Positions 52,245 through 60,441 of a stretch of DNA of 64,000 nt are shown one piece after another. Source of the DNA: CBDDHT01 sp965227905 (GTDB lineage Bacteria > Pseudomonadota > Alphaproteobacteria > Rhizobiales > Methyloligellaceae). The stretch is taken from the NCBI GenBank assembly GCA_965227905.1, contig OZ245780.1:4464001-4528000 (forward strand), read 5' to 3'. Numbering within the stretch: the stretch's first letter is position 1; each line of letters opens with the position of its first letter. The notes under the pieces are model-generated. The model saw only the letters and a program-made list of their open reading frames with translations. It was not told the origin of the DNA and ran no database searches. Made by a program: the position numbers and the translations under genes.

Positions 52245-52519
52245 AAGGGAGAAACCTTATCATGCAGGATTACGGCGGGAGACAACGGGAGTGCTAGATA
52301 TTAGGTACCGGAATTTCATAGATCCCTTACATCTACGTGTCTTCGTCGGACTCAGATCAGCGGCCAAGCCGATGCGTCACGACGCCATCGATGGGTCGAA
52401 CCTACTCCCAGTATGGCAAAATGCTCAATGACAGTTTCAGAAGCCGACCGACAGCCTTCTCCATACACAAGCGTCAAAATACCTTCTAAGACATGTCCTG
52501 ATTGAGGGAGACTGGATGC

Positions 52520-53380
52520 ATGCGAATAACGATTATCGGTGTTGGCGAAGTCGGAGGTGCCTTTGCAACGGCACTCGCTTCGAAGGCTGATCTGACACTT
52601 TGCGACATCAAAGACGATGGACCACCAATTGCAACAGCGAATGCGCTCGGCCTCGGAATCGAGAAAAGGCCCGGTCCATGGCTTGAGATGAGCGACACGG
52701 TTCTTGTCTGTGTTCCCGGCAAGCAGAGCCCAGTTGTCGCCAAGGCGGCCCTGCCCTTTGTCGGACCACATACGATCTATGTCGACATGTCGACAGCGCG
52801 TCCCGACGACCTGCGCACATGGGCCTCGGAATTCAATCGCGAAGGCAAGACCTTCGTCGATCTGGCCATTATGGGATCAATTCAGATCTGGGGTGCAAAA
52901 CCACCGGTTCTGCTTTCCGGTCCGGCCGCCGACAAAGCAGAACGTCTCCATCATGAACTCGGATCCGATACGCGGCTCGTCGACAACGGTCAGCCGGGTG
53001 ATGCAACATCCCTGAAACTCTTGCGCAGTATTCTGGTGAAAGGCATCGAATGCCTCGCTGTCGAAGCAATGACCGCTGCAGAGCATATGAATGTCAGGCC
53101 GCAGTTGATGGGCATCATGAAGGACATGGATGATTCCTCGATCGCCGATTTTCTGGAGATGCTTGTCACAACGCACATCCCTCATTCTGCCCGCCGCCGT
53201 CACGAGATCATCGAGTCTGCCGACCAACTTCGCGAGATGGGTTTCGACGCATTGGTAACGTCGGCCCTACCGCCGCGCTACGAGGCCACATTGGCACGCA
53301 AAGAGGATAACCAGCCTGCGGAAGGCGTGCAGCCAATGGCTGAATCACTGGCCTGGTTGATGGGCACCGTTCGCCGCTAG
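52520..53380 (+). CDS. 6-phosphogluconate dehydrogenase-like oxidoreductase with DUF1932 end
   Basis: A 286-residue NAD(P)-binding protein. The Rossmann motif is IIGVGEVGGAFA, followed by a beta-hydroxyacid dehydrogenase-like core (FVDLAIMGS) and a C-terminal helical domain (SLKLLRSILVKGIECLAVEAMTAAEH) of the DUF1932 type. The central catalytic Lys of the family would fall in TSLKLLRS. The substrate is unknown. GGGAG before the ATG at 52520 supports the start. It is followed by an esterase-type gene and a HAD gene on the same strand. Confidence 0.85.
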   Translation: MRITIIGVGEVGGAFATALASKADLTLCDIKDDGPPIATANALGLGIEKRPGPWLEMSDTVLVCVPGKQSPVVAKAALPFVGPHTIYVDMSTARPDDLRTWASEFNREGKTFVDLAIMGSIQIWGAKPPVLLSGPAADKAERLHHELGSDTRLVDNGQPGDATSLKLLRSILVKGIECLAVEAMTAAEHMNVRPQLMGIMKDMDDSSIADFLEMLVTTHIPHSARRRHEIIESADQLREMGFDALVTSALPPRYEATLARKEDNQPAEGVQPMAESLAWLMGTVRR

Positions 53381-53423
53381 GTCGCAAGCCGATAATCCGC
53401 ATGCGAGGGAAGAAGGGCATCCT

Positions 53424-54290
53424 ATGGATGCAACTTACGACATCGAACCGGGCTCGGGATCATTCCTCTTCCAAGACCGACACGACGCAACCGGTCGGTC
53501 TCTAACCGTTCGATTTCATTGCCCTGCCGGCTTCACGACAGCAACACCAATCGTTTTTCTCCTTCACGGATCGGATCGGGCCGCAGCCTATTTCCGGGAC
53601 TGCTGGCGCCCCTATGCCGATCTCTATGGTTTTCTGGTCGTCGCACCGGAATTTGATGCCGAGACATTTCCCGGACCGGAGACCTACAATTACGGCAATG
53701 TGCGCCAGTCAATGGCAAGCGATAGCCTTTTCAATCCAGAGCATTCGTGGAGCTATTCGATCATCGACCGTCTCTTCGAGACCATTCGAAGCATGACCGG
53801 ATCGGACCGCTCATCTTTTTGCCTGTTCGGACATTCCGCAGGTGCGCAATTTGCGCATCGCTACCTAGCGCTGACACCTGAGCCGTTCGCCGAGTTAACA
53901 ATCGCGGCGAACGCCGGCTGGTATATGACGACGGATCCCCGTCAGCCATACCCGGCCGGACTTGGCGGCCTGCGGACCGAAGCATCGGTTGCGAAACGGT
54001 ACTTTGAGCGCCAGCTCGTCCTCCTGCTCGGCGACGCGGATACCGACGAGGTCGAGGCCGGGCTGCCACAATATCCTGGTGCAGTCGCACAGGGACCGAA
54101 CCGCCTGGCACGTGGCCAGTTCTACTTTCATGCAATGCAACGTCGCGCAGCCGCACTCGGCACAGGATTTCGCTGGCGTTTGAGTATTGCTCCCGGCGTC
54201 GGACATGCGGATGATCAGGTCGCCGGCCCGGCTGCTGAAATCCTCGCCGACTATTTTCGAAAGCAATCTGCGACCTATTTGGAGGGGTGA
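53424..54290 (+). CDS. Alpha/beta hydrolase, polyhydroxybutyrate depolymerase-like
   Basis: A 288-residue hydrolase: LLHGSDRAAAYFRD oxyanion segment, nucleophile in FGHSAGAQF, GDADTDE acid and GVGHADDQ base. It resembles the PHB depolymerase/LpqC esterase family but without a signal peptide, so it would act in the cytoplasm. It follows the dehydrogenase by 43 bases, likely the same operon. Confidence 0.83.
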   Translation: MDATYDIEPGSGSFLFQDRHDATGRSLTVRFHCPAGFTTATPIVFLLHGSDRAAAYFRDCWRPYADLYGFLVVAPEFDAETFPGPETYNYGNVRQSMASDSLFNPEHSWSYSIIDRLFETIRSMTGSDRSSFCLFGHSAGAQFAHRYLALTPEPFAELTIAANAGWYMTTDPRQPYPAGLGGLRTEASVAKRYFERQLVLLLGDADTDEVEAGLPQYPGAVAQGPNRLARGQFYFHAMQRRAAALGTGFRWRLSIAPGVGHADDQVAGPAAEILADYFRKQSATYLEG

Positions 54291-54408
54291 TCGCTCGCAA
54301 CGCGTTGAAGGAGCTTATCCAAAACGAGCCTCGCAATCCTGCATTGCAAAGGCCACATTCCATTTGTCCGACTGGTTTCAGTACAGATTGATCAAGGAGC
54401 ATGCCGCA

Positions 54409-55131
54409 ATGAGCCTCGCTGACGTTAAGGCCCTCACCTTCGATACGGGCGGAACCATCCTCGATTGGCACACAGGATTCAGTGAGGCCCTTGCCGAAGC
54501 CGGCAAGAAGCACGGTATTGAAAAGGACTGGCCATCGCTTGCAAACGAGATGCGCCGACGGTCTTTGGGTCGCATGCTCAGACTCGGTGAGCATGAACCG
54601 CCGGCCTACAATTTTGACGGCTCGCATCGCACCACACTGGATGAAATCATCGCCGAAAACGGCTTGGAAGCCTTCACCGAAGAGGATCGCCGGGCCATTT
54701 GGTGGGACAAGGCGCACAACTTTCAGTGCTGGCCGGATTTCCCATCGGTCCTTCCCAAACTGCGTGAGAAATACATTTGCGCCTCGTTCACGATCCTGAG
54801 TTTCCGTATCATTATCGACACCGCAAGGCGGAATGGCCTGAGCTGGGACGCCGTCATCTCCTGCGAGGCAATCGGGAAATACAAGATTCTTCCCGAAGCC
54901 TACCAAACGGCGGCGCAGTATCTGCAGCTTGATGTCAGCGAATGCTGCATGGTCGCCTGCCACAACTTCGATCTCGATGCGGCCAAGGCGGTCGGCTTCA
55001 AGACGGCGTTCGTGCGCCGCCCGGACGAATGGGGCGCTGAGGGCCCGCCCGATCCCGAACCCAATCCGCAGCACGATATTATCGTGGATACGTTTCCGGA
55101 GTTGGCCGAGGCACTTGGCGTACGTGCCTGA
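54409..55131 (+). CDS. HAD hydrolase, haloacid dehalogenase-like with altered motif
   Basis: A 240-residue HAD protein. The nucleophile Asp is in LTFDTGGTILDW, where the common aromatic residue of FDxYGT is Gly; motif II reads ILSFRIIID (the usual Asn after Ser is Phe); Lys is in IGKYKILPEAY; motif III is CHNFDLDAAKAVGF with Asn and Asp kept. The changes argue against a simple dehalogenase. AAGGAG nine bases before the ATG fixes the start. It follows the PHB depolymerase-like gene and ends 11 bases before the convergent folD-like gene. Confidence 0.85.
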   Translation: MSLADVKALTFDTGGTILDWHTGFSEALAEAGKKHGIEKDWPSLANEMRRRSLGRMLRLGEHEPPAYNFDGSHRTTLDEIIAENGLEAFTEEDRRAIWWDKAHNFQCWPDFPSVLPKLREKYICASFTILSFRIIIDTARRNGLSWDAVISCEAIGKYKILPEAYQTAAQYLQLDVSECCMVACHNFDLDAAKAVGFKTAFVRRPDEWGAEGPPDPEPNPQHDIIVDTFPELAEALGVRA

Positions 55132-55142
55132 AGGCAGAACAC

Positions 55143-56075
55143 TCAGTAAGACTCGATAATCCAGCCCACCTGCTTTTGCTTCAGGTGGGCTGCAATCGCG
55201 TTGCGCATCAGAAGCGCAACCGTCACCGGCCCCACACCGCCGGGCACGGGTGTGACCCAGCTTGCAACCTCCATGACGCTGTCCGTATCGACATCGCCGA
55301 CGATATGGCTGTCGCCATTGTCATCGGTGACATGATTGATGCCGATATCGATGACGGCCGCACCGGGCTTCACCATATCGGCATTGAGAAACCTCGGAAT
55401 TCCAACCGCAATCATTACAGCGTCGGCCCGCCTGGAATGAGCCGCAACCGACCGCGTCAGATGATGACATACGGTGACCGTCGCACCTTCCGACATCAAC
55501 AGGAACGCCGCAGGTTTACCGACAATCTCAGAGTGTCCGATCATGACGACCTCAAGACCGTTGAGATCGAGCCCCGTCGCTTTGATCAATTCGACCGAGG
55601 CCGCTGCCGTACAGGGCGCGAGCGCCAAATCGTTGTAGACGATGTTCCCGATCGAGGCCGGGTTCATGCCTTCAATGTCTTTGAGAGGATGGATCGCCGA
55701 TTGCAGCGAACGCACGTTAATGCCCTCGGGCACCGGCCGCTGCAGGATTATCCCGAGCACTTCGGGATCGTCGTTCATCGCGACGATGCGTTTCTTGCAC
55801 TCTTCCTGAGAGAGATCGCCGGGCCAGAATTGCTCTGAAAACGGCAGTCCGACCCGGGCGGCCGCACGGGCCTGGCCGCGGATATAGACAGCGATTTCCG
55901 GGCAATCGCCTATGCAGATGGAAACGAGACGTCCTATCCGATGCGTCGCGTGGACGTTCGCGACATAGGCCGTCACCTCAACGAGAATGCGTTCGCGAAT
56001 TGGTATGCCCGACAGGAGTCGGTTGTCGGGGATTGCAGGTGTGATGCCCGACGGCAACTGTGAGGATGGCTTCAT
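55143..56075 (-). CDS. FolD-like methylene-THF dehydrogenase/cyclohydrolase paralog
   Basis: A ~310-residue FolD-family protein. The NADP loop VVMIGHSEIVGKPAAFLL and the VTPVPGGVGPVTVALL signature are clear. In the active site the Tyr of YxxxK is kept (AVYIRGQAR, Tyr64) but the catalytic Lys is Gln68, and the KDVDG Asp is Glu135 (KDIEGMNP). In well-studied FolD enzymes this Lys is needed for the cyclohydrolase step. It may be a dehydrogenase-only or otherwise specialised paralog. The start is uncertain (ATG 56075 or 56084, neither with a strong binding site). It is on the same strand as the dehydratase remnant. Confidence 0.85.
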   Translation of the reverse strand: MKPSSQLPSGITPAIPDNRLLSGIPIRERILVEVTAYVANVHATHRIGRLVSICIGDCPEIAVYIRGQARAAARVGLPFSEQFWPGDLSQEECKKRIVAMNDDPEVLGIILQRPVPEGINVRSLQSAIHPLKDIEGMNPASIGNIVYNDLALAPCTAAASVELIKATGLDLNGLEVVMIGHSEIVGKPAAFLLMSEGATVTVCHHLTRSVAAHSRRADAVMIAVGIPRFLNADMVKPGAAVIDIGINHVTDDNGDSHIVGDVDTDSVMEVASWVTPVPGGVGPVTVALLMRNAIAAHLKQKQVGWIIESY

Positions 56076-56166
56076 GGGCTGCATACATGCAGCAAGCGCC
56101 AAGAATGGGTCTAATTGATTTCACGAATTTGGATATTGGATCGGCGACAGATGCGGCCAACCCAAT

Positions 56167-56583
56167 CTAATGATGGTGCTTAGAAAATAGCAGGCACTGG
56201 CATGGGAGACCCATGGGACGTTTCGAGAAATCGAAGTCGCATCCCATGTCGGCCTGGGCGAATGGCTTAGAGGATATCCAACCATGTCCGCGCTCGAACC
56301 GGGCCGCAGGCCGTGTCTACGCCGGGTGGCGGGCCGTCAGTTCTTCTTCGCCGCCTCTGCGTTCGATAGACCGGGCTGCCACGTCGATGGCGACAGCATC
56401 GCCGGTCTGAACCAGGACTAAGGGACCACCGACGAAGGGTTCCGGCGTGACATGCAGGATGCAAGCGCCATAGCTCGTACCGCTCATCCGGGCATCGGAC
56501 AAATGCGGCATGTCACGGACGTCCTGCTTCCGGAATTTTTTCGAGATCGGCAGCATGCCCCATTCAGGCACGCCAGGCTTCAA
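56167..56583 (-). pseudogene. Remnant of an IlvD/Edd-family dehydratase, 3' end only
   Basis: On the minus strand this matches the last ~130 residues (about 449-575) of the intact dehydratase at 60.4 kb: PGVPEWGMLPI, LSDARMSGTSYGAC, FVGGPLVLVQTGD and then, after a stop, ARFERGHG and GCDFDFSK. The TAG at 56317-56319 sits exactly where the intact protein has Trp (TGG), and the frame is kept on both sides, so one point mutation explains it. The first four fifths of the gene, with all three cluster cysteines, are missing. The 5' break lies 50 bases behind the small TRAP-linked gene. It was probably the old dehydratase of this transport operon. Confidence 0.88.
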
Positions 56584-56631
56584 AGCTCGGGAAGATAGTC
56601 AAACCGTCGAAGGTCGAAACGCACCCGGTGA

Positions 56632-56763
56632 TTAGACGAAGCCGTCGGAGTAAGCGAACATGAACCAGATTAGTAACGCGCCAAACGCGAGACCGACGCA
56701 AAATGGCCAGATGCCATAGTAGTTGGAGATCTTCGTCGAGACTTCTTCGTCATCAAGATTCAT
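56632..56763 (-). CDS. 43-residue single-span membrane protein of the TRAP operon
   Basis: A short gene that starts three bases after the DctQM stop. It encodes an acidic N-terminal tail (MNLDDEEVSTKISNYYG) and one hydrophobic helix (IWPFCVGLAFGALLIWFMF), ending SDGFV. The tight spacing and clear membrane helix make it a likely real gene and perhaps an accessory subunit of the TRAP permease. I know no named family for it. Confidence 0.65.
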   Translation of the reverse strand: MNLDDEEVSTKISNYYGIWPFCVGLAFGALLIWFMFAYSDGFV

Positions 56764-56766
56764 TGC

Positions 56767-58845
56767 TCATCCCATCCCAAACATCTGCATCAAAGTGATC
56801 TTACCATCGAACAGCTGTGGCAGCGACAGGGCGATCATTGGAAAGAACATCACGAGCAGCATGCCGATGATCTGCAGTACAATGAATGGCAACACAGAAA
56901 CAAAAATTTCCTGCAGTTCGATATCCCTCGGTGCCACCGACTTAAGCCAGAAGCAGGCAGGTCCGAACGGCGGCGACAGGAAGTAAATCTGTATGTTCAT
57001 GACGAATAGAATGCCGAACCACACCGCGGCCCAATCGGGCTCCATCCCGAGAGCCGGGGCCATGTCTCGGACCACCGGAGCAAACACGGGCACGGTAATG
57101 AAGATGATTGCAATCCACTCCATGAAGGTGCCGAGAATCACAAGGATCATCATCATCACGAAGATTGTGCCCAGCGGGCCGAGACCGGTATCCTTGATCA
57201 GCGAGCGCATGAAATCCGCACCTCCGATCAGATTGTAAAGGCCAACGAAGGCGACCGCCCCGAGAATTAACCAAATAATGGTCCCTACGACCGTCATCGT
57301 GTTTGCAAGTGCATCGCGCAGCAATGCGTAGTTGAACTTAAACCGCACAGCAGCGACGACAATGGCACCAAAGACACCTACTGCGGCCGCCTCGGTGACG
57401 CTTGCAATACCGCCGTAAATCGAGCCCATGACACATGCTATGAGTGAGATACATAGCGCCACCGCGAGCAGGCGATGCCCGCCAAGAGGCGCAACCTCAC
57501 TCTCACCGGTTAGGGCAGCATGCTCTTTCGCGGTGGGTGCCAGGCTTGGATTGAGGTTTACCCGCACCAGGACATAACTCACGTAGAACGTGGCGAGCAT
57601 CAGTCCTGGCACGAACCCGGCGGAAAACAAATCGCCAATTCCAACATTCGCTGATAGGCCGTACACGATCATGACGATCGATGGCGGAATGAGCGTCGCA
57701 AGAGCCCCGGCGGCACAGATTAATCCGATGGTCAGTTTACGATCGTACCCGAGCCGCAACATCTGTGGCAGAGCGACGAGTCCGAGCATGACGATCTCAC
57801 CGCCCATGACACCGGACATGGCAGCTAGAATGACGGCGACGATCGTGGTCTGCAACGCGACGCCGCCGCGAAAGCTGCCCGCGAAAATCGACATTGCATC
57901 GAACAAATCCTGTGCAATGCCGGCGCGCTCAAGAATCGAGGCCATCAAAACAAAGAAGGGCACAGCGACGAGCGGGTATTTTTCAAGCAGGTCAAGCGCG
58001 TTAGTTGAGACAAGAAACATCCCTTGGTTGCCGTAAAATAGCAAAGCGCACGTGACGGAAATAATCAGCGTCACAATACCAAGCGGCATCCCGGTCATCA
58101 TCAACGCGATTAGGGCTGCGACAATAACCAGGCTGATCGTTGCAATTCCGATCTCGTCGCGATCGACCCGCAACTGGTCGATAAACTCTCCGCTAAATTC
58201 CTTTATGGCTACGCTCAAGCTTCCGAGTGCCGACCCTTCGCCCATATAGTGTTCGGCAATTTGAAGACCGAGACGTAAAACGATCAACGCCAGGACCGAC
58301 AGAACTATGATCTTGAAAATATTTGCCTGAAAATGACGAGTGAGATTGACAAGTAATTGAATAAGATAGATCAGCAGGCCCGCGCACAGAACAGCCTTTA
58401 GCACCATGGGTTGCGGAGAATTGAAAGCGGATCCGACCTTCTCCAACAAATCGATGGATTCCATTGCGCGGACAAGCGTGTCGGAGGCCAGCATGTAAAG
58501 CGCAAACACGCCGACAATCATCGCGAACAGGTCCAGCCACCATCTCACGTTCGACGATACCATCAGATAGATGACGGTAATCCCGATATGGCGCTTCTGG
58601 AGAGTCACGAATCCGGCTGAAAGCATCCAGGCACAGGCGCAAAGCGCCATGACGACTTCAAACGCCCACTGCGTCGGAGCATTGAAGACGTACCGAGCCA
58701 CGACTTCCCAGAGCGTGGCTGCCGCGGCGATAATGTAAAGGTTGCCGACTGCAAGGCCCGTGAAACGACTGAAATGATCGACCCAGCTAAAGAAGCCTTT
58801 CTGCTTTGCAGTCGCATGTGCAGCGTCGTCTGTGACGGCGACCAT
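56767..58845 (-). CDS. TRAP transporter permease, fused DctQ-DctM
   Basis: A 692-residue inner-membrane protein. Residues ~25-180 are the small DctQ part (four helices, with VVARYVFNAPTQWAFEV), and residues ~240-690 the large DctM part (MMTGMPLGIVTLI, VPFFVLMASILERAGI, GGEIVMLGLVALPQM, LIPPSIVMIVYG). A linker of extra helices joins them. Together with the DctP protein it imports an organic acid using the sodium gradient. It follows dctP by about 90 bases on the minus strand. Confidence 0.95.
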   Translation of the reverse strand: MVAVTDDAAHATAKQKGFFSWVDHFSRFTGLAVGNLYIIAAAATLWEVVARYVFNAPTQWAFEVVMALCACAWMLSAGFVTLQKRHIGITVIYLMVSSNVRWWLDLFAMIVGVFALYMLASDTLVRAMESIDLLEKVGSAFNSPQPMVLKAVLCAGLLIYLIQLLVNLTRHFQANIFKIIVLSVLALIVLRLGLQIAEHYMGEGSALGSLSVAIKEFSGEFIDQLRVDRDEIGIATISLVIVAALIALMMTGMPLGIVTLIISVTCALLFYGNQGMFLVSTNALDLLEKYPLVAVPFFVLMASILERAGIAQDLFDAMSIFAGSFRGGVALQTTIVAVILAAMSGVMGGEIVMLGLVALPQMLRLGYDRKLTIGLICAAGALATLIPPSIVMIVYGLSANVGIGDLFSAGFVPGLMLATFYVSYVLVRVNLNPSLAPTAKEHAALTGESEVAPLGGHRLLAVALCISLIACVMGSIYGGIASVTEAAAVGVFGAIVVAAVRFKFNYALLRDALANTMTVVGTIIWLILGAVAFVGLYNLIGGADFMRSLIKDTGLGPLGTIFVMMMILVILGTFMEWIAIIFITVPVFAPVVRDMAPALGMEPDWAAVWFGILFVMNIQIYFLSPPFGPACFWLKSVAPRDIELQEIFVSVLPFIVLQIIGMLLVMFFPMIALSLPQLFDGKITLMQMFGMG

Positions 58846-58934
58846 TCCGTACCTCGTCAGTCATCAGGGAAGACTTGGGTTGAAATACGATCAGCCGCCG
58901 CCCTTTGGGGCGACGGCCGACTTGTTCCGCTCAA

Positions 58935-59957
58935 CTATTTGAGCAGACCAATCTTCTTCATGTAGCTCAGGTGCGCATCCAGCGCTTCACGCGCCAACGG
59001 GGTCTTCTTGGCGAAATCTTCCCATGCGCCGACAGCGATTGCACGGAACTTGGCACGTTCTTCAAGCGACCAATCAACGATCTTGACGTCTTTGCCATCT
59101 GCATACTTGGCGGCGAGTGCGCGATCCTGCAGGTCCGCCTCACGACGCATGGCATCTTCGCTCGAATCATACCAGAGCGTAAGCGCGGTCTGACCTGACT
59201 TGCCAAGTTTTTCCCAGACCTTTTTGTTCACGATCAACTGGCGGACGGCCATTGAGTGAATGCCCGGATAGATCGGATACTTTGCGATCTTGTGCATGCC
59301 ACTTGCGTCATTGTTGACGAAAGCAGAGGCATCTGCCGCATCAATGAGTTTCTTTTCAAGCGCGGTATAGACCTCGGAAAACGGCAATGAAACCGGCGAA
59401 CCACCAGCGCGCTTGAAGACTTCAGCAGCCAGGCCCTCGGGCGAGCGGATCTTGACACCTTTCATGTCGGCGACTGTGTTGATTGGAACCGTTGAGACAA
59501 ACGCTTCCTTGGCGTAGGGACCGCAGCCAACGACGTGCACTTTGCCCTTGGTATATTTGTCATACAGCTTCTGGAGGATTTCCTTGCCGCCGCCATGTTT
59601 GCAAAAGGTGCGCACTTGATCGACCGTGTCATAGCCAGCGATCAAGTCGCCGATGATCGCGAACGCGGGATCGCGGCCGGAGAAATAACTGACTGCGTTC
59701 ATATCTCCGTCTAGGATTCCGGCTGCAACCGCATCAATTGTCTCGCGGTGGGGAACAACGGCCTTTGTCGGCAGCACTTCGATCCCAACCTTGCCGTCGG
59801 TCATTTCGCTCAGCAATTTGGAGCGTTCGATCATGAAGCGATGCGCCCAGTCTCCCGACTTCGAACTCGCCTGCACCTTGATCGTCTTGGCCGTCACGGT
59901 TGGCGCCGTGACAGCCAGGGCCGCTACAGCTACCAAAAGACCCTTCAAAAGTTTCAT
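58935..59957 (-). CDS. dctP: TRAP transporter solute-binding protein, DctP
   Basis: A 340-residue periplasmic binding protein with signal peptide (MKLLKGLLVAVAALAVTAPT, cleavage after TVTA). The Arg that grips the substrate carboxylate is in KIRSPEGLAAEVFKRAG, and SLPFSEVYTALEKKLIDAADA is the standard helix region. The ligand should be a carboxylate; the neighbouring dehydratase and aldolase point to a sugar acid. GGAGG precedes the ATG. It is the first gene of the TRAP operon and diverges from the dehydratase. Confidence 0.95.
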   Translation of the reverse strand: MKLLKGLLVAVAALAVTAPTVTAKTIKVQASSKSGDWAHRFMIERSKLLSEMTDGKVGIEVLPTKAVVPHRETIDAVAAGILDGDMNAVSYFSGRDPAFAIIGDLIAGYDTVDQVRTFCKHGGGKEILQKLYDKYTKGKVHVVGCGPYAKEAFVSTVPINTVADMKGVKIRSPEGLAAEVFKRAGGSPVSLPFSEVYTALEKKLIDAADASAFVNNDASGMHKIAKYPIYPGIHSMAVRQLIVNKKVWEKLGKSGQTALTLWYDSSEDAMRREADLQDRALAAKYADGKDVKIVDWSLEERAKFRAIAVGAWEDFAKKTPLAREALDAHLSYMKKIGLLK

Positions 59958-60441
59958 GCAAAATCCTCCCTTTAGAGTGTTCTTTGGCTTTCGCCACTTG
60001 CAAATTACACGAATTGCTCGTTCGCCAGCTTGGAGCCAACGTAGATTAATTCAGGCCGAACGCAAACAGCGGACACCAAGTTGGCGCCGCACATTGCCTG
60101 ATGAATTTTCTTGCTGGAATACCGATCACTGTTTGCTTCACCCGGCATAGATTTAGAATCCTTCCCATGCTGTCAGGTTATGCGCTCTAAACTGGCCGTA
60201 ATCTCAATGGGTTCGAATACGTCTTCCAATCGTAGCGCGTAAGCAGATGAACATATCAATTGGCAATGATGCCGCCGATGACTGCTTTGCTGATTGATGG
60301 GACATATTCCGGATATCTATGAGATCGAAACGACGGGAAAAGAGTTGACCCTCTCAACTGATATATTAGTATGTTAAAATTGTCAAACCCGCTCAACCAC
60401 TGTCGCCATAAGAATAATTTGGGATCGGAGCACCAAAGACC
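59958..60441. other. Divergent control region of TRAP and dehydratase genes
   Basis: 484 bases without a gene, between two divergent units that probably act in one pathway. Its right end is AT-rich and carries the dyad at 60358-60376. I see no further clear operator on the dctP side. Confidence 0.55.
60358..60376. promoter_or_regulatory. Candidate GntR operator upstream of the dehydratase gene
   Basis: CTGATATATTAGTATG lies ~65-85 bases before the dehydratase ATG. It shares ATATATTAGTAT with the dyad in front of the GntR-family gene at 62363. The core is a near-palindrome (CTGATATATTAG). Confidence 0.55.

Noticed and set aside
53761..55074. 437-residue open frame on the minus strand
   Set aside because: It runs antisense to the alpha/beta hydrolase and HAD genes, both of which have clear catalytic motifs.
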